The position numbers and the translations under genes were made by a program. A stretch of 64,000 nucleotides of DNA from Porites lobata. Lineage: Eukaryota > Cnidaria > Anthozoa > Scleractinia > Poritidae. Location: NCBI GenBank assembly GCA_942486035.1, contig CALNXK010000033.1, positions 607,501-671,500 of the forward strand. Reading direction: 5' to 3'. Below are positions 44,801-58,689 of the stretch, one piece after another (the first letter of the stretch is position 1; each line of letters starts with the position of its first letter). The notes under the pieces were generated by a model. The model saw only the letters and a program-made list of their open reading frames with translations, made no database searches and had not been told where the DNA came from.

Positions 44801-47800
44801 ACAAGATCATACCCTAACTATTTCAACACGTCAGCACCGTCCTCCTTCTCTAACCGTTCCATTTCGTGGTATGTTAAAATGCGACACCACGCGCAAATGC
44901 TGGAAGGTTTGCTCGACTTCTCAAACCCTCTGTGTTTTCTCCTATTTAGTTGAGTATATAGAAAGCTTTCCTCAGCACACAATCCGATCAAATTTGCAAA
45001 CACGGCCCAACAAAACAGTTCAAATATTGGACTGAGCGAAAATGAAAACACAACAAGTTGTACAAAATTGCTTGCTTAAACATTACAAGCACGGACTTAG
45101 CCCTAACAGAAAACGTATTTCAGAGCGAGGAAGCTAGGAAAATGCATGTTTACCCACAAGCTAATGATACATACGCTTCGGTAGCTTGAGCGAAATAAAT
45201 GCAACTTAACGATTTTCTTGTTGCTTTCGAGAAAAAAAAAAATTCCCTTTCCCTCTTCGCTCTTCATCTTATAGCTGAGTATTCACTCGGCATGATTTTG
45301 TAAATTTTTAGGGCATGAGTCAAAATTGACTTTAACAACTGTTTTCTTTCCTCACTGTTCAAACTTAAACGGCGGTAAACTTATAAACATTTAACAACCA
45401 AAGGACTTCGTATTTGCTTTAAGGCGCTTCTAACCGTTCCCAGTGTATATTCTACAAGTTTAAACGGCGTTGCTATTACTGAGGTCTTTGATAGTTCTCA
45501 CAGATCTCTCAGCTCTCGAACAACTACATAGACAATGATTTCAACGAGTAAAAAATCCTGCAACGGAAGAATGCGAAAAGGGGCTTACCTTTGGAAACAG
45601 AGTTAAAGTTTTCTTTCTTTTTCGTAAAGATGCTTACTTTCGAACGTTGGATTCCTACACGGCGGAACAAGAAATGGACTAAGTGAACTTGCAAGTGAAC
45701 TTAGGCTCTGATGGAGACCCTTTATAAACTAGGCTACAATAGTATCTTCCCAAAAAACTGACTTCGTCCAATTAAAATTCACAAGCGCCAAAGGCAAAAA
45801 CTCCTGCTTGCAAATGATTGGTTAATGGAAATTGTATTTTCATGCTAAACATTTCACCTTTTTTGACACTCGGTAAATGTTTGACTTGTCTCGTTTTTTT
45901 ATTCATTGTTACTCCCTTCAGATTTAGCAGTTGGGTCATTTCCCCGTCAATGTCCAACTCCGTCGCTTTGTTATTTGCTTGTCACGTAATGATTTTCCCT
46001 TTGTCGGCAACGATTATTTTTGTTTTCAATGAAACACTGACATATTTGCGGCTCAAACATATTCAAGTGTACCAACAAAGAAAACCGAGGTCGATTATTT
46101 CGTTCAGATTAGCCAAATAAATTCTCCTTTTTAATTCTATAACTCGGTGACCTTTCTAACAAAAAAACTCACAACAGGGTTAATCTTAGTCACTTTATCA
46201 ACATTTCTTAGTCTGTACAATCTGTGAAGTTTTTATCTAAGCTACCAAAAAAAGGTTGTTTAATTTTCCCAAGCTTTTCTTGTTTTCTGCTAAATGCGTA
46301 ACATAACAAGTTAGAATTGTGCGACTGTGGTTTTGTTAAACAAACAGTTTTATTAAGCGTATTGGTAGTTCAGGAAACATAGCGACCTTGATACTATTCT
46401 TTTATTCTTTTCATAAAGTCTTTTATGTGTGGTTACCACGATAAAGTGAAAGAAAAATAGATTTTAATGAGACTAGAACCCCGGGTGAATAAACGATTAA
46501 GGAACTCTTAAACATAAACTGTGTACTCGGGAAAAATGGATAAAATTTGTCGTGTTTGGCTTGAAAAAACTATCGTCGTAATTTGAACAACGCGCAACGT
46601 GTCCTATGTTTATTTACTCACATCAAAAGAGTTCTGACGGCTAAGAGTGACATGTTGCAAACTCATAAGAGAGATGTCGAAACAAACCTTCAATTTTCCT
46701 AGTGGCAAATTACCATCAGTTCCAATGTAACATTTTCCGAAAGGTTGCCCTTGGAAACATAATTTTCGTACCTCACTTTCCATTTTCCCCGTAAAGTGAC
46801 TGCGCTAAATGCAAGTTAGTTATACCGAAGTAAATTTATTTCCTAGTTACTGAACTTCGATTGATTAGTTATTTTTCCTGTGAGCCGTGCAATCTTTGCT
46901 CATTTTCTTTGCGCAATCTGATATATTGCCCGGACAGTGAGCAAATCTTTTTATCATTAACAGTAATGCGATGATCAAGTGATTCTTTTTCACAAAAAAT
47001 TTCCTGTTCAGAGGCGAACAATTTTTTTTCTTACGATCGTGGGTTGGTTATCTGTTTTACTCCGGCCGCGTGGGGGCACAACAAAAACGCGTGTTCAGTA
47101 TTAATCATTTTTAACACCTGCCAGCCGAATAACATATAACCTCGGCGTGAAAGATACTGTAATTATTTTCCCCGGCTGAAAAATAACTAACGATTATTAT
47201 AAGATCAGAAAGCAACAATATCCGTTCTTTATAATACGAAAGACCGAACGTAAATCTAACGCAGAGAGTGAAGGAAACCTTACAAATAACTTAATTTTTT
47301 ACATCATAGTACCAGATTTATTGAGCTTAATATTGTGTACCAGACCAAAACTTTCTGTAGGGAAAACGATTTTTTATCAGCTTTGTTCTGAACGCCGTTT
47401 TACGCTGTTTTACATTTTTTGGTGGTTCATTATTATATCCAATTCATTGTTTTTTCGCCTCGCCTCAAACAAAAGAATGTTGACACAGGCTTTTGCTTAA
47501 AAAGACGCGCGGTTAATACTTTGTCTATCGCCTCTGGTAACGTGCATTTCGCAGAGTGAATAACATGAGAATTTGATCGCAGAGAACAGCTTGTGCTTTG
47601 AATGCAGTGCCAGGATCGAGAAGTGAACAGCAAAAATTCGTTTTAGTTGCAAATTGTGATCGAGCCAATCAGAATTACAAAGAGTATTACTCATTAGCTT
47701 TCATTCAAGAGTTCACATCATACTGAGAATATATCCCTAGAATTGATACATCTGAAATTCTAATATATAAAAGGTTGAGCTTTGTTCTCTAATTCTAGTT

Positions 47801-50164
47801 AACAGGAAAAAAAATCCATCATGGTTAAAAATCCTTAAAAAAAACTGATCAAAACCACACTGGTATTGCTTATTAAAGAGCCATTTCATTGAATGTCAGC
47901 CCCGTAGAGTCAGTGAAAAAACCAGACTCTGCGCCATGTAAGGTTAACCAGTTACTCTCTGGTGTAATTTGGCAGCATCGATAAAAAAGTTTTTAAAACT
48001 ACTTTCTAGGCAATAAGTTCCTCTTAATTCTATTAAACCGGAAGACAAAAATATCATTTCGAAAAAAGCGGCGGGAACAGAGTTTGTGTTGTTCGATGAA
48101 ATTCAATGAATTCATCCTTTACTCGAACAAGAAATACCTTAACTTTTACTCATAGTTTTCTCCATCCTTCTGTGGTCACGATTACGTTTTTATGTTTTTC
48201 TTTCACAGGTCTTTTACTTTTCTTTTCTTTTTTTTTCTTTTTTTTTTTCATTTTTACTTAACTGTAACTGTCAAACGTGACCTTTGTGGTCACTTAAGAC
48301 AGTTATACCCTAATTTCAGTGACGAAAACAAAGTGAAAACCACGCAATTCCATCAGGGGATCTCATTCGTCAAAAGAGAAAAATGCATCAAGAAAATCGC
48401 GTTGCAATCGTTAGTGACAAAAATGTATAAAGGAACCATGTCATCTTATAAATACACAAATAAAGAATAAAAATAAATAGAATAACAAAACCTGCACGAC
48501 ATGAATCGCCGTTTTGGCACCGAAAGACTCGTGGAAAAACAAGACTTATTTACTTTGCAAATTCAACAGGTGTTGGAAAATCCATTTACAATTTCGTACA
48601 TTTCTTTAATGCTTCAGAAAGCCAATCAAAGGCAAGAAATCTTTGAACTTCAACAACTACTTCATTGTAAGTGTCCAGATAATAAAGGCTTTTTTTGTCT
48701 GCGTTAAAAGAACTCTTCCTTCGAGATGGTTTAATTAATGAAAATCAAATGCACACCTGATATAATTTACTTTAAAACCAAAAAAACTTGAAAAACACTT
48801 GAAGTTGTCTGGAGATTTCAACGTTTACATCACTCGAATGAACCTAGTAAAAACCCAGCGCTATTTTATAAACATGAAACACAATCCGACAAATGTTTAC
48901 CGAGCATTTCAAATTCACATAGAGAAATGAGTGCATGATAGTTTTCTCTGATATTCTTTGACAAATGAAATACATCAATAAATCAAAGAAGGCCACAATT
49001 ACAAGGAGCACAGTATAACAAACAAAAAGAACTTTGGGACTCAACACAATTAGACACAGCTTTTGAAGCTTAACCTAAAGCAAAACAATGGCATGAATCT
49101 AAGTAGCCCTCTAGGACAAAAGAATTCGACATATTTGGTCGTAAAGTAACCTCCGCAAAGACTTCCTCGTATAATTAATCGCACACTGATGATTTATTGT
49201 TTACATAGGCGCTTGGCCACGCGTTCGCAAATTATAGTTTCATTAAAGTCTATTAATTACTTTATAATGATGCTCTCACAGGCTGTCCGTTCATTACTTT
49301 GTTTCTCACTACATTTTTATTAGATATCACCGATTTCTTCGCGTAGCAAGACCAACACTTGTTTAACAATTCGGCTTCTCTTTAAAACTGTCTTTCTCGA
49401 TGTCTTACCTAACTTTTACTTAAGGGGATTAAATCTCATTACCAAAATAAGAAAAACGCTGCAATCAAACAAGGATCTAACTTCTCGAAAATTGGCTGAA
49501 ATGCTATCACATTGTTTTCAAAGTTGCTGCATCAAGAGCGAATTACTCCAAAGTTTTCGAGTAATCTAGATTGAATTTTTAACGCAAATTCGCTGATGAA
49601 AGGGACAGCAGTAGGTATAGGCACATTCAGCGTTTCCTCTTTCAAACAGTCAATTATCTACTAGACATACAATCTTGTTCTCGCTTTTGAACACCACGCA
49701 AATGAAAGCTATTAACAGTGGTTCTTTTCCTTCGGCACACTTTGCAAGATGCAGTTTTGAATTCTTGCTTATATTCTCATTTTGGTTTTCCTGGAAATCA
49801 AACTGATCAGTTAAAAAATGAGACGAAGAAAGACTCAATTTCATTATGCATAAGTTATTTAATATTTTGACCAAGAGAACATCACAGCATAAATTGCTTA
49901 ATACAGCAGGACGAACCCACTGCCAGAGGAATAAATTTGAATAAATTGCCCCACTACATACACGAAATAACTGAGGATGAAGCCTCGGGGAACCAGTTAA
50001 CCATTTCTAAAACAATTTGTCCTCATTACTACTTGCTTTACGGACGAAAGTCACGTTTAATCATTTTGAAAGCCTGTCTCTCACTGTTTGAGATCAAGTA
50101 AAATAGTAATGAATTATAGTTCAATAAGTCCCACAGTTTTTTGAAAACTGAAATGCAATAGGTT
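41891..50164. other. Gene-poor AT-rich interval
   Basis: No convincing gene. The longest open frame is 160 codons on the plus strand (43311-43793), without a recognisable domain and compatible with chance. A pyrimidine-rich tract occurs at about 48210-48260. Confidence 0.45.
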
Positions 50165-50600
50165 TTTTAACCTTCGAATCTGTGGAAACAACCATAATAA
50201 GGCAATTCAAATGAAACCTCTCTGTGCGCTTTAACACAGTGCTGTTTGATATGCTGTACAAGGTAGTTGCAAATTTGAGACTATGGAAGCAATAATGGCG
50301 GTGTAACCTTTGGCGAATGAAATCGCGATCTTCTGCTGTATTTTCGCATTGAATTATTAGTTTTCAATTTACAAACTAAACTTTTTAGAAGGACTTTTTC
50401 AGTTCTTTATTCATTTCACTTTTTTGGCTCGGCAAACTCGATGGGAAAAGAGATGGTATGGAGAATCAATCCCATGACCAAATCCTGAGTCATTTTATTC
50501 TAGATTTTACATCTGTGGACAAAGTCCAAGTTTATATTTATCAATTATTTGCTGTGGCACCATTTATTGCTATGCTTGATAAGTAGTTCAGTGTGACTTT
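50165..50600 (+). repeat. Highly degenerate satellite units
   Basis: CCTTCGAATCTGTGGAAACA, then CAATTCAAATGAAACCTCTC, CAGTGCTGTTTGATATGCTG and TACAAGGTAGTTGC at 50173-50275; then CATCTGTGGACAAAGTCC and GCTGTGGCACCATTTATTGC at about 50510-50575. Order matches the ~105-bp family; two units are separated by unrelated sequence. Confidence 0.65.
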
Positions 50601-51489
50601 CATACTGAGTCGTGAATTTACTGTAAAGTTTAACTGTTTAAAGGTGTGACGCTTTCCTAACGTTACATTCAATTGACCTCAAGTATGACAAAACAATGAT
50701 CGACCTCTTACTTTTCGACAGTTGCCAAGCCCACTTCTCTAGAACAGGCCTTTCTACGTATTCTCTCCACAATATCAACTTCAGTTAAACAAAACGTCTC
50801 TCTAATGCATTTTTTTAAATCTCCTTTCAGTTGTATGCCAAACAATAAATAATATGAATATTATTGCCAACAAAAAATTGTCAAGGTTTACCTGTAAAAG
50901 GCTTTTTCATTTTTCAAGCTACAATTTCAAAGCAATTTACTCCCAAAACGAAAGAAAAAAATGAACTAATTTAAATAATTACCAGTCACTTGTGAATTCA
51001 TTTATGCCGCAAGTTTCTCGCGACTCAAACACGCACACTTTGCATGCCCCTCCGAAGACACTTCAATATCGTCTTAAAACACTCTATACTGATAGCTATA
51101 CCGTGAATTACACGTTCGTTCTGTAGCACAACTGTTTTGTTGCGAAAAGTTCATAATTAAGAGTAATTTTAACGAAAAGGACATTATCTGTCCAATATAC
51201 ATTTACTTCTCACATAATCGCATGTTATGGTCTTACTTGAGGCACCCTGGAAACACTTGGTCAAGCTGAGCCACCCAACGACTTCTTTCTGTAAAATATC
51301 TGTTCGGAAAAGCAAAAATTGCCTAGAATTTTCTAAAGGTTGAGGAAAAAAAAATTCTAGATGACCGTTTTATTCATGTTCAATTTTCAAAGGTTATCTA
51401 ATAAATTCCTACGATTTTCTGACGTCTAATTTTTTGCAATTCACTCCCCAGGTTAAGTTTTTTCTTGGCTCGTTTTCGTAGAAAAAGAA
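50601..51489. other. Gene-poor AT-rich interval
   Basis: Nothing recognised on either strand. Confidence 0.45.
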
Positions 51490-51735
51490 AACCTAAAATT
51501 TTCGGATTCGAAAATGTGATGAAGAGAGAAATCAGAAAAACTGCCACCCCCGTAAAACTTTAAATTGCAGCTAAAATTTTCGGGAAATCTTTGCTGAAGT
51601 CCTTGTAATTTAGAAAAGACCCAAGTTGCCCTAGGATGACCGAACGTTCACAAATTCATAGCACTTACTTAGAATGTATTTCTGCAGATCTAAATTTAGG
51701 AGAAAACTTTCGTTGGATGCCCCTGACACCGTGTA
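51490..51735 (+). repeat. Copy 2 of the ~280-bp dispersed repeat family
   Basis: ACCTAAAATTTTCGGATTCG, AAATGTGATGAAG, GCTAAAATTTTCGGGAAA, CTTGTAATTTAGAAAAG, GGATGACCGAAC, TTAGAATGTATTTCTGCAG and CGTTGGATGCCCCTG follow the order seen at 7213-7495 and, inverted, at 8735-9015. Confidence 0.75.
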
Positions 51736-54700
51736 GTGGTTCAGTAATACACTCAGATGACTTGTCGAGACCTAAGGCCTCGGTAAATGTCATCCAATTC
51801 TAAAACACTGGGTCACCATACATAAAAGGAGTTGCCTTTTGAAATTCAAACTTCAGTAGCTCGACCAGTTGTTTTGTCTCTATTTTACAAATCAGAGAAA
51901 TTGAAATCCATGCACGAGAGCAAGTTGTTAATCCAGAACTGCAACTTAATTTGATTGGATATTAACCTATATTTTAAATTAAGCAGTGGGATCGCAAGGA
52001 TAAAAGAGATATCTGACACTGTGACGAACTTGGAGGTTTAGCCACATTGTGAATCACACGGAACTTCAAGCGTGTGCGCATGTCTAATATTGAAAGGCAT
52101 AACAGCTGGGCATATGCGCGAGCATGCCTGTCTTTTTCTTTCAAAAAGGAACCAGCTAGCCCACTCATGAACTTTCTTTAAACTGGAAACTCTCCACAAT
52201 AAGTCTATTTTAAAGAGGCGTCTAATCGCTAAGAGGACACAAACACACACATTAAGCTCGACCACTTAGACGGCTTCGCCGATGCACACCAGCTTCACTT
52301 TTCACAGGGGCGTTTGTCTATCAGAAAAGTCACAGTGCTAGTTTAGAAATGTATTAAAGCACTCCAGGTTTAATACTGTTTGCCCGCCCAAATTAAGTCG
52401 AAATATCACTTGACCGGCCTGCCAATTTTGATTGCTAAACTCTTCAGTCTTTATAGGCTGTCGTGACATACGACATCAAATTGTCATAGTAAAGTATTTT
52501 ACTTATAGTCGCTCAATGTAAAACTTGAACGGGTGCCACATTTGATTTGAGCTAGAGAAAAAGCCAAGCAAAGTTTTGTTAGTAATGATCGATCTGGTTC
52601 GAAGGCAATGTATAAAACGTTTATTTTTTTTTTCGTTTCATGAACACCTAGTTCACATTCAGTCTGGTTTGAAAGGCCAGAGACTTGATCGAAAAGCTTT
52701 CAACTCTTGGTAAAGCAAGTGACGCGCGCCATGTGACTTAGGTAAACAGCATTTAAATAATATTTGAGAGTACTTGTGGCAAATAACCTACAGGGGCAAT
52801 TGTTAAAATTAAGTCGACTAACCTATGTAAACACAGATTTTTCATATGTTTGAACGGGTTATGGTATTATAAACGTGCATTGTACCATCAGCCATATGGA
52901 TATCCTTTGACAATAACTAGGTTTAAATATTTACATCCTTCAAATATGAACGCTTCTTCTGGTTATTCGAGTAGTAATTTTCTGTTTTTGCAGGTCAATA
53001 TTTTGCTCTAAGGTAAATATTTGTGATTTATCTTTCTGGCGCAGTAACAGCAGTGCGTTTAATTTCAAGACTAGTGTAAATATCCGGGCTAGTTCAGTTT
53101 TATATCGATTACAAAGAAAACTGACTAACCTTAACAGAGCATCAGAGCAGAAGGTGGCCTGCTTTAATTTGTAGGTCGTATCGCAATTAAACCGAAAAAT
53201 TTCAAGGTGACCAAGAACTCAGTCCGTTGCAAAGGTATTAGCGAGCCAAGAGGCAACGTTGTACCAGCTCTTGGCGTTGTTTATTCTTTTGTTAGGCGAA
53301 AGTCAACAATGATTAAGCCGATCATCTGTTCCAGTCACGCTCTGAATCCCCAAAAGAGCTGTTCTTGAAGAGACGTCGAATCCTTCAGTTGACCTTACCT
53401 TACAATCTCCAAGCAGAACGTATCTGCTAATTAGTATTTACAAAGGACCCATGATGGCCGAAAAGCTATGGAATTTGACAAACAGTTTTTAATTTCTTTC
53501 TCCCCGTCATTTTAGGGCCAATGATTTGGGCGGAGAATAAAAACAAAAGATAGGCGATTTTAATCGCCGTTCAATATTTAAAAGTTCACCAGCAACCTGT
53601 CACAGGCTTCTGAGCGCCCATCTGCCCGTATAATGACAATTCTGCCAGCGCAGTCCCACGAACAATCCCCTATTTATTTGCCTGGCTTAGATGACGGATG
53701 AAAGAACTGGTATTGAATTGTGGAGCAATTACACAAGCTGACAAATGAAAAGTCAACTAGACCACAACTCTGCCTTGATGCTTGATGCTAAAGTGATACT
53801 TTTCTTTACATCTTTTGTTAATTGTTCCTTTTTGAAAACTGAAAGCACGCTACCCTGCGCAAAGACCATTCTCCATCACCCTGTAATCGCAACCACAATA
53901 GATAGCAATTCACCGCAAGCAATTTAATTTCAAAGCCAACTTGCTCAATATTTTTATTTGCCAAAATAACATTATCGTGTTCCCCTATTGATCTGCCCTT
54001 GCTAAATTTAGAACCCCGGATCGAGGGAATCTTTTACCTCAAGAGGGAACAAGTGAACTTATTGACTGATCTTATAGCTTGCTTAGTAAATACAGGATGA
54101 GACGAGTAAACAAATAGCTGTCTGTAACAGCGGGAAATAATAAATAACTCGAGCGGTGCTTCTACAAAGTAAACAAATCGCTGATAATCGGTTAGGTAAA
54201 GCCAAAGCCGAAACTCAAGCAATATTTGATTTGTACTACTGTACATTTGAAATATCGTCTAACGAATCGCCTCCGGCTTACAGCTGCAACGACGTTACAA
54301 AATTTGTAACTTTTCTTTCACTATGGACCTATAAGTTTTTAACAAAAGAATGTTTATGGAATTTTCTTACATACTTTACACCAAAAAACAAGCAAACCCA
54401 GTCCAAATAAAAAGTTTATCTTCCGGGTTATGGTGTTACCATAATCGGGTAAACTCTGCATCGTGATCACTGACTCCCTTTTTTAATACAACGCAAACTT
54501 AAAGCAATCGCTTTCCTTGACCGATTGTTTTGTGACCAGTTTTAATCATAATCTATAAAATAAATTTCTGTAAGTTGAGCACAAACTCCAGAAATTACAC
54601 CGTAGGTGCTTTACTAGCGTTCGGTGGAAGCGCTTATTAAAAATCATGGCCCCCATTTAAATGTATGCAGTCTTCAAGATGCGTTACAGGGATTTTTGAA

Positions 54701-57700
54701 AGCCAATTACTAAAAAGTGAGTTGCGGGTCAAATTGACGGTTTTATTGACGGATTAAAATGTTCATTCCTGCCCTACGAAACGTCGCGAATAAAAAAACA
54801 AGTAGACAAGCAGTAGACAAGGAAATTTTGAACTGCCGGAAAGTGCATGTTCAGTATCTGCCAATCTTTTTGTTTAACCAACAGAAGACGCAGAAAACCC
54901 GTGCCGGTGGCTGAATTTGCTATACGTTTTTAACTGGTCCACATGCCTTTTTAAATACCACCTGCCAGCCAGAATCTTTACACTGTTATTAAGTCTCCGG
55001 CTTAAAATCCCTTAATTAGTTCTTATGACCCTAGGAAGCTCTCTCTTACCTGCGAAAAATAAAACGTTTCTCCATAGAATCTTGGTGTTCAACGCATTCA
55101 CGATCAGTGTCTGAAATTTCTCGACCATGAGATTTCGTGAATACAACAGCCGCCCCTTTCCTCTCTTTTTATGCGGTTGGCCTGACGTATCTAACACATT
55201 TCAGACACACCTCGTTAAGAAGAAAGTCTCTCAATGTCTTTGCTAAATAGGTCGTTAACAAAACGTGTCTGTTTCCACCGTTGTTATTCTTACATTGGAG
55301 ACAAAGGTAACAACACCAAAGCAGAAGGAAACAAGGATTAAGAGCACTAAAAAAGAACAACTTTGGAAACTGAAGATGCACTAGATACTCCTAGGAAGAA
55401 ACAAGTTCTGTTTACTTAAATCAAAAGTTATGCCATCTTAACAACTCATATGCCGGTCTGGTTTCCAATTTTTTATATGAATTGGGAGAATTGCATGACT
55501 TATCGAGGCTGATAATCACTGATTCATACTTCATGATTGCACAGTAAAATTCCTACGACCGGTTACCATGGTCGCTGCTAGCTGCTTCCTTACATTGTAT
55601 TTCATTTATGTTTAATAATATCAAGGAAGTAAAAGATTTCAGAAAAGATCCCTTTACAAACAATCAGTTCTCCCCAACTGCCCAGGATCGTTTTCTTTCT
55701 GACATAAAGATGAACCGGCTTGTCGAAAACAATCAAGTCTCAACTTTTTCAAATTGACAAAAGACATCGGGTTGGACCAAGCACGTGCTATACAAGTCAG
55801 ATTTCTTTCAAACGAAGAGCCATTAACACGTCCTTATAAACCAATAAATACGGCCACCAAATAATAGAGAGGTATCGTTTTGTTCCTTTCAGTGGTTAAA
55901 AATAATCGCTTGCCTTTTTAGAGCAGAAGCTTAATGGGCGAAAGGTTCCATGAACCAAGGTCAACTAAAGTGTGACTCATGATCAACACACTGGCAAATG
56001 GACGGTCAATGACAGCCAACCAACCTCTTGCACTTTTTTGAACTAGAAACACCTTTATCGTCAAAACCTCGCGAGGCTGTAAAGGACCAACACTAAGAAT
56101 GAAGGGAAACAAACCCAAGGGGAAAAGTAGGTTTTTTGTAAAAAAAAAATGCAAGATAAAAAATAAACGGACAAAATTATACACCACCTCCTGCACTTTT
56201 ATAAACTACTTCTGCGTGGTATAAAATTTAAAAGGAAGCGTTTTATGGCATAGAACTACTCTAGTTGAATAAAATCGATCGGCTAACATAACCTACTTTA
56301 ACTATGCAGACTGAAGAAACCGGATCAGACAAAATATTTATTTTCTGACTTGACTGAAAATGTTTGTCAAATATAGTGAAAATGCTTAACTAACAAATGG
56401 CCAGATAAATATTGAAGGTCATTTTAATCTTAATGATGTATACTTTGTGTAAAGATCTTTTGAATAGCTAGTTTCTGTAGTTGGCACGCTTCGGTGATAT
56501 TTAAGAAGTTCCAACAATGAAAACGATATTGTTCCTCCTTAGGGCTTTACATTATTTGTTTTCTTTTGGTTAAACAGAGAAAATAGTACTTGTTTCAACC
56601 TACTGCTGTACAAATACAACTTATTTGCATTCTCAAAAACTTCGGATAATGTTTACCTTGTGGTGAGCAATCGATATGTCCTTTTATCCGGCACAAAAAA
56701 CTGGTCGAGACATTAATTGCTTTGGCTTTTCTCAAAATGATTACTAAGATTAACTAACGGTCTGGAGCCAGCTAGATAAATAATTAAAACCTACTGTGTA
56801 ATCCTAACTTTTAGGGATTACTGGCATATTGTGTTTAAAATTTTGAACAATAAAAGCTGCATGTACAGCCTGTTATTGCACTGTAATTTTTTAAAATATA
56901 TTTTCAATATGGAATTTATTTTCCCGATTTTTAGATTTAGCAGTCAATGTTGATACACCACCTATTTCTTGTCCGTCAAATAGTTCTTTCAAATGCCGTT
57001 GACTTAATCATTTCGGATTATTTCTACCCAATCGGTCTCTTACGTTAAATTTTCAAGAATAGTCCTTCAAGTTATACCCAAGGTTCAATCTAACAAGATA
57101 CCCATTGGCAAACGTTACCATTCGCCTGGTCAGATGACAAACGACGCGAGAATGTGGTACACACACGTACCAAACTGGCCCGGCATACACGCGGCTAGTT
57201 GATCAAACCGTCAAAGCCGTCGCCAAAGCGCAGGGCGACTTCTTGAAGCAGTTTAACCGAAATTAATCGATATCAAAACTTGACGAGATTTATTCACAAA
57301 CGCTTCATAGACGCAAAAATGAAGTAATCTGCATGAAAATGAACGGAGGTTTGCGAGATGCTACTTTCTGCACTGTTAGTTATTCTAGATCTTTTCTGAA
57401 CTTTTCTAAAATATTTTGTATATTGATGGGAATGTAGTAACGCCTAAATCAGCGATCAGTTCTTGTCTTGAAAGTATGGTGTAATGGTTCTCATAGTAAA
57501 GTTTGTGGTTTTATTGACTGACACGAAGAACGGGTGGTCAGAACATAAGGCGCTTATTGACCAGGTAGACCTGTTAAGACCTATTAAGACATGTAAGCAA
57601 GGCACACAGGACGTGTGCGAGTGTGTACTATAAAAATCTGTGAAATTTGAGGCAAAACTCCTAACAAATTAGTACACAAATAACTTGAGTTGTCGTTTAA

Positions 57701-58269
57701 AGAGACCACACAGACTTTGAAAAAATGAATCCTAACTTTTTAAATGAAATGGATAGTATTCAGAGGTTGAAAGATTATATTTGAGACATAAGTTTGTTTG
57801 TTAGGATAACTACACAAACTATTTCTGTTGGACCACTTTCGTTCGATCATCAAACCTCGATCTGGAAGAAAATCTTAGTTACCAAAAAACTCTATGTACG
57901 AATGCAAATATGACTTTGAAAAGATAACGTTCTTTCTGTAATTTAAAACTTGCACATCTGCCCTAAACCAAAGATCAGTGGCGGAGATATGCACAGGCTA
58001 GTCTTTACTTAAGTATCTATCTGGTCTCCTTGGTGTATACCAAACCACAAAACGACATGTGACTTAAATATAAAGCACAAAGTAGGCTGAGTAGTAAAGC
58101 GGTTTGAAAACACACTGAAAAAACACCTAAACTCTTCTGTAGACGAAGTTGGCAATTCTTTGGTGTGACCAGAGAGTAAGAAATTTCAACAAACTGTTGA
58201 TTTGAATAAGACAATAAATCAAATTGCATTGCTTTCCAAAGTAGTCACCCTCAACCTCTCTTAACCCGA
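51736..58269. other. Gene-poor AT-rich interval
   Basis: No convincing gene. A GC-richer patch lies at about 57110-57260. Other open frames (60-92 codons) lack domains. Confidence 0.45.
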
Positions 58270-58335
58270 GGAGACATTGATTTTGATGAAACTTCTTTGT
58301 GGGTACTTTCACGTGGTATATTTTGTTTTCCTGTA
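58270..58335 (+). repeat. Remnant of a satellite unit
   Basis: TTGATGAAACTTCTTTG and GGTACTTTCACGTGGTA closely match the terminal unit of the first array near 1999-2035 (CAAATGAAACCTCTTTGGCT, GTACTTTCACTTGGTTC). Confidence 0.5.
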
Positions 58336-58439
58336 GTTCATACCAAACGGAAATTTTACCGTTAACCTAACATTTTATATTTTGCACAATTGTAAAGCTA
58401 CGAGACCAACTTAAATAAACAAAATGAATGAATAACGAT

Positions 58440-58682
58440 TTTGTCGGGTAGTACTGACATCTACGACGCGATTCTTCGTGTACCTGACTGATTTCTGATC
58501 TAATTGGAATTTTGAAATGATTGTTTTTGAAGAGAGAACAGAAAGACTGGAGTATCCGGAAAAAAACCTCTCCGATAAAGGTCGAGAACCCGCAGCAACA
58601 AACTGAACTCAGACATCCAGGATTCAAACCCGATCTCACATTGGTGTTAGGCGAGTCTTCTAACCAATGCGTCAAGTTACAG
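58440..58682 (-). mobile_element. tRNA-derived SINE
   Basis: On the minus strand the 5' part looks tRNA-derived: GCATTGGTTAGAAGACTCGC resembles an A-box region, and GGGTTTGAATCC (plus 58620-58631) is a B-box. About 75 nt of tRNA-like sequence start near 58682. They are followed by a tRNA-unrelated body (TCCGGATACTCCAG, then AATCAGTCAGGTACACGAAG) ending near 58440 with GTCGTAGATGTCAGTACTAC. This architecture is a polymerase III SINE. A functional tRNA is unlikely because the acceptor stem does not close. Confidence 0.7.
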
Positions 58683-58689
58683 CTTCCAA

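Noticed and set aside
45818..46120. 100-codon plus-strand frame with hydrophobic stretches
   Set aside because: The hydrophobicity follows from T-rich sequence; no recognised family or start context.
58605..58682. tRNA gene on the minus strand
   Set aside because: The box-like motifs are present but the acceptor stem does not close, and a SINE-like body follows, so it is called a SINE.
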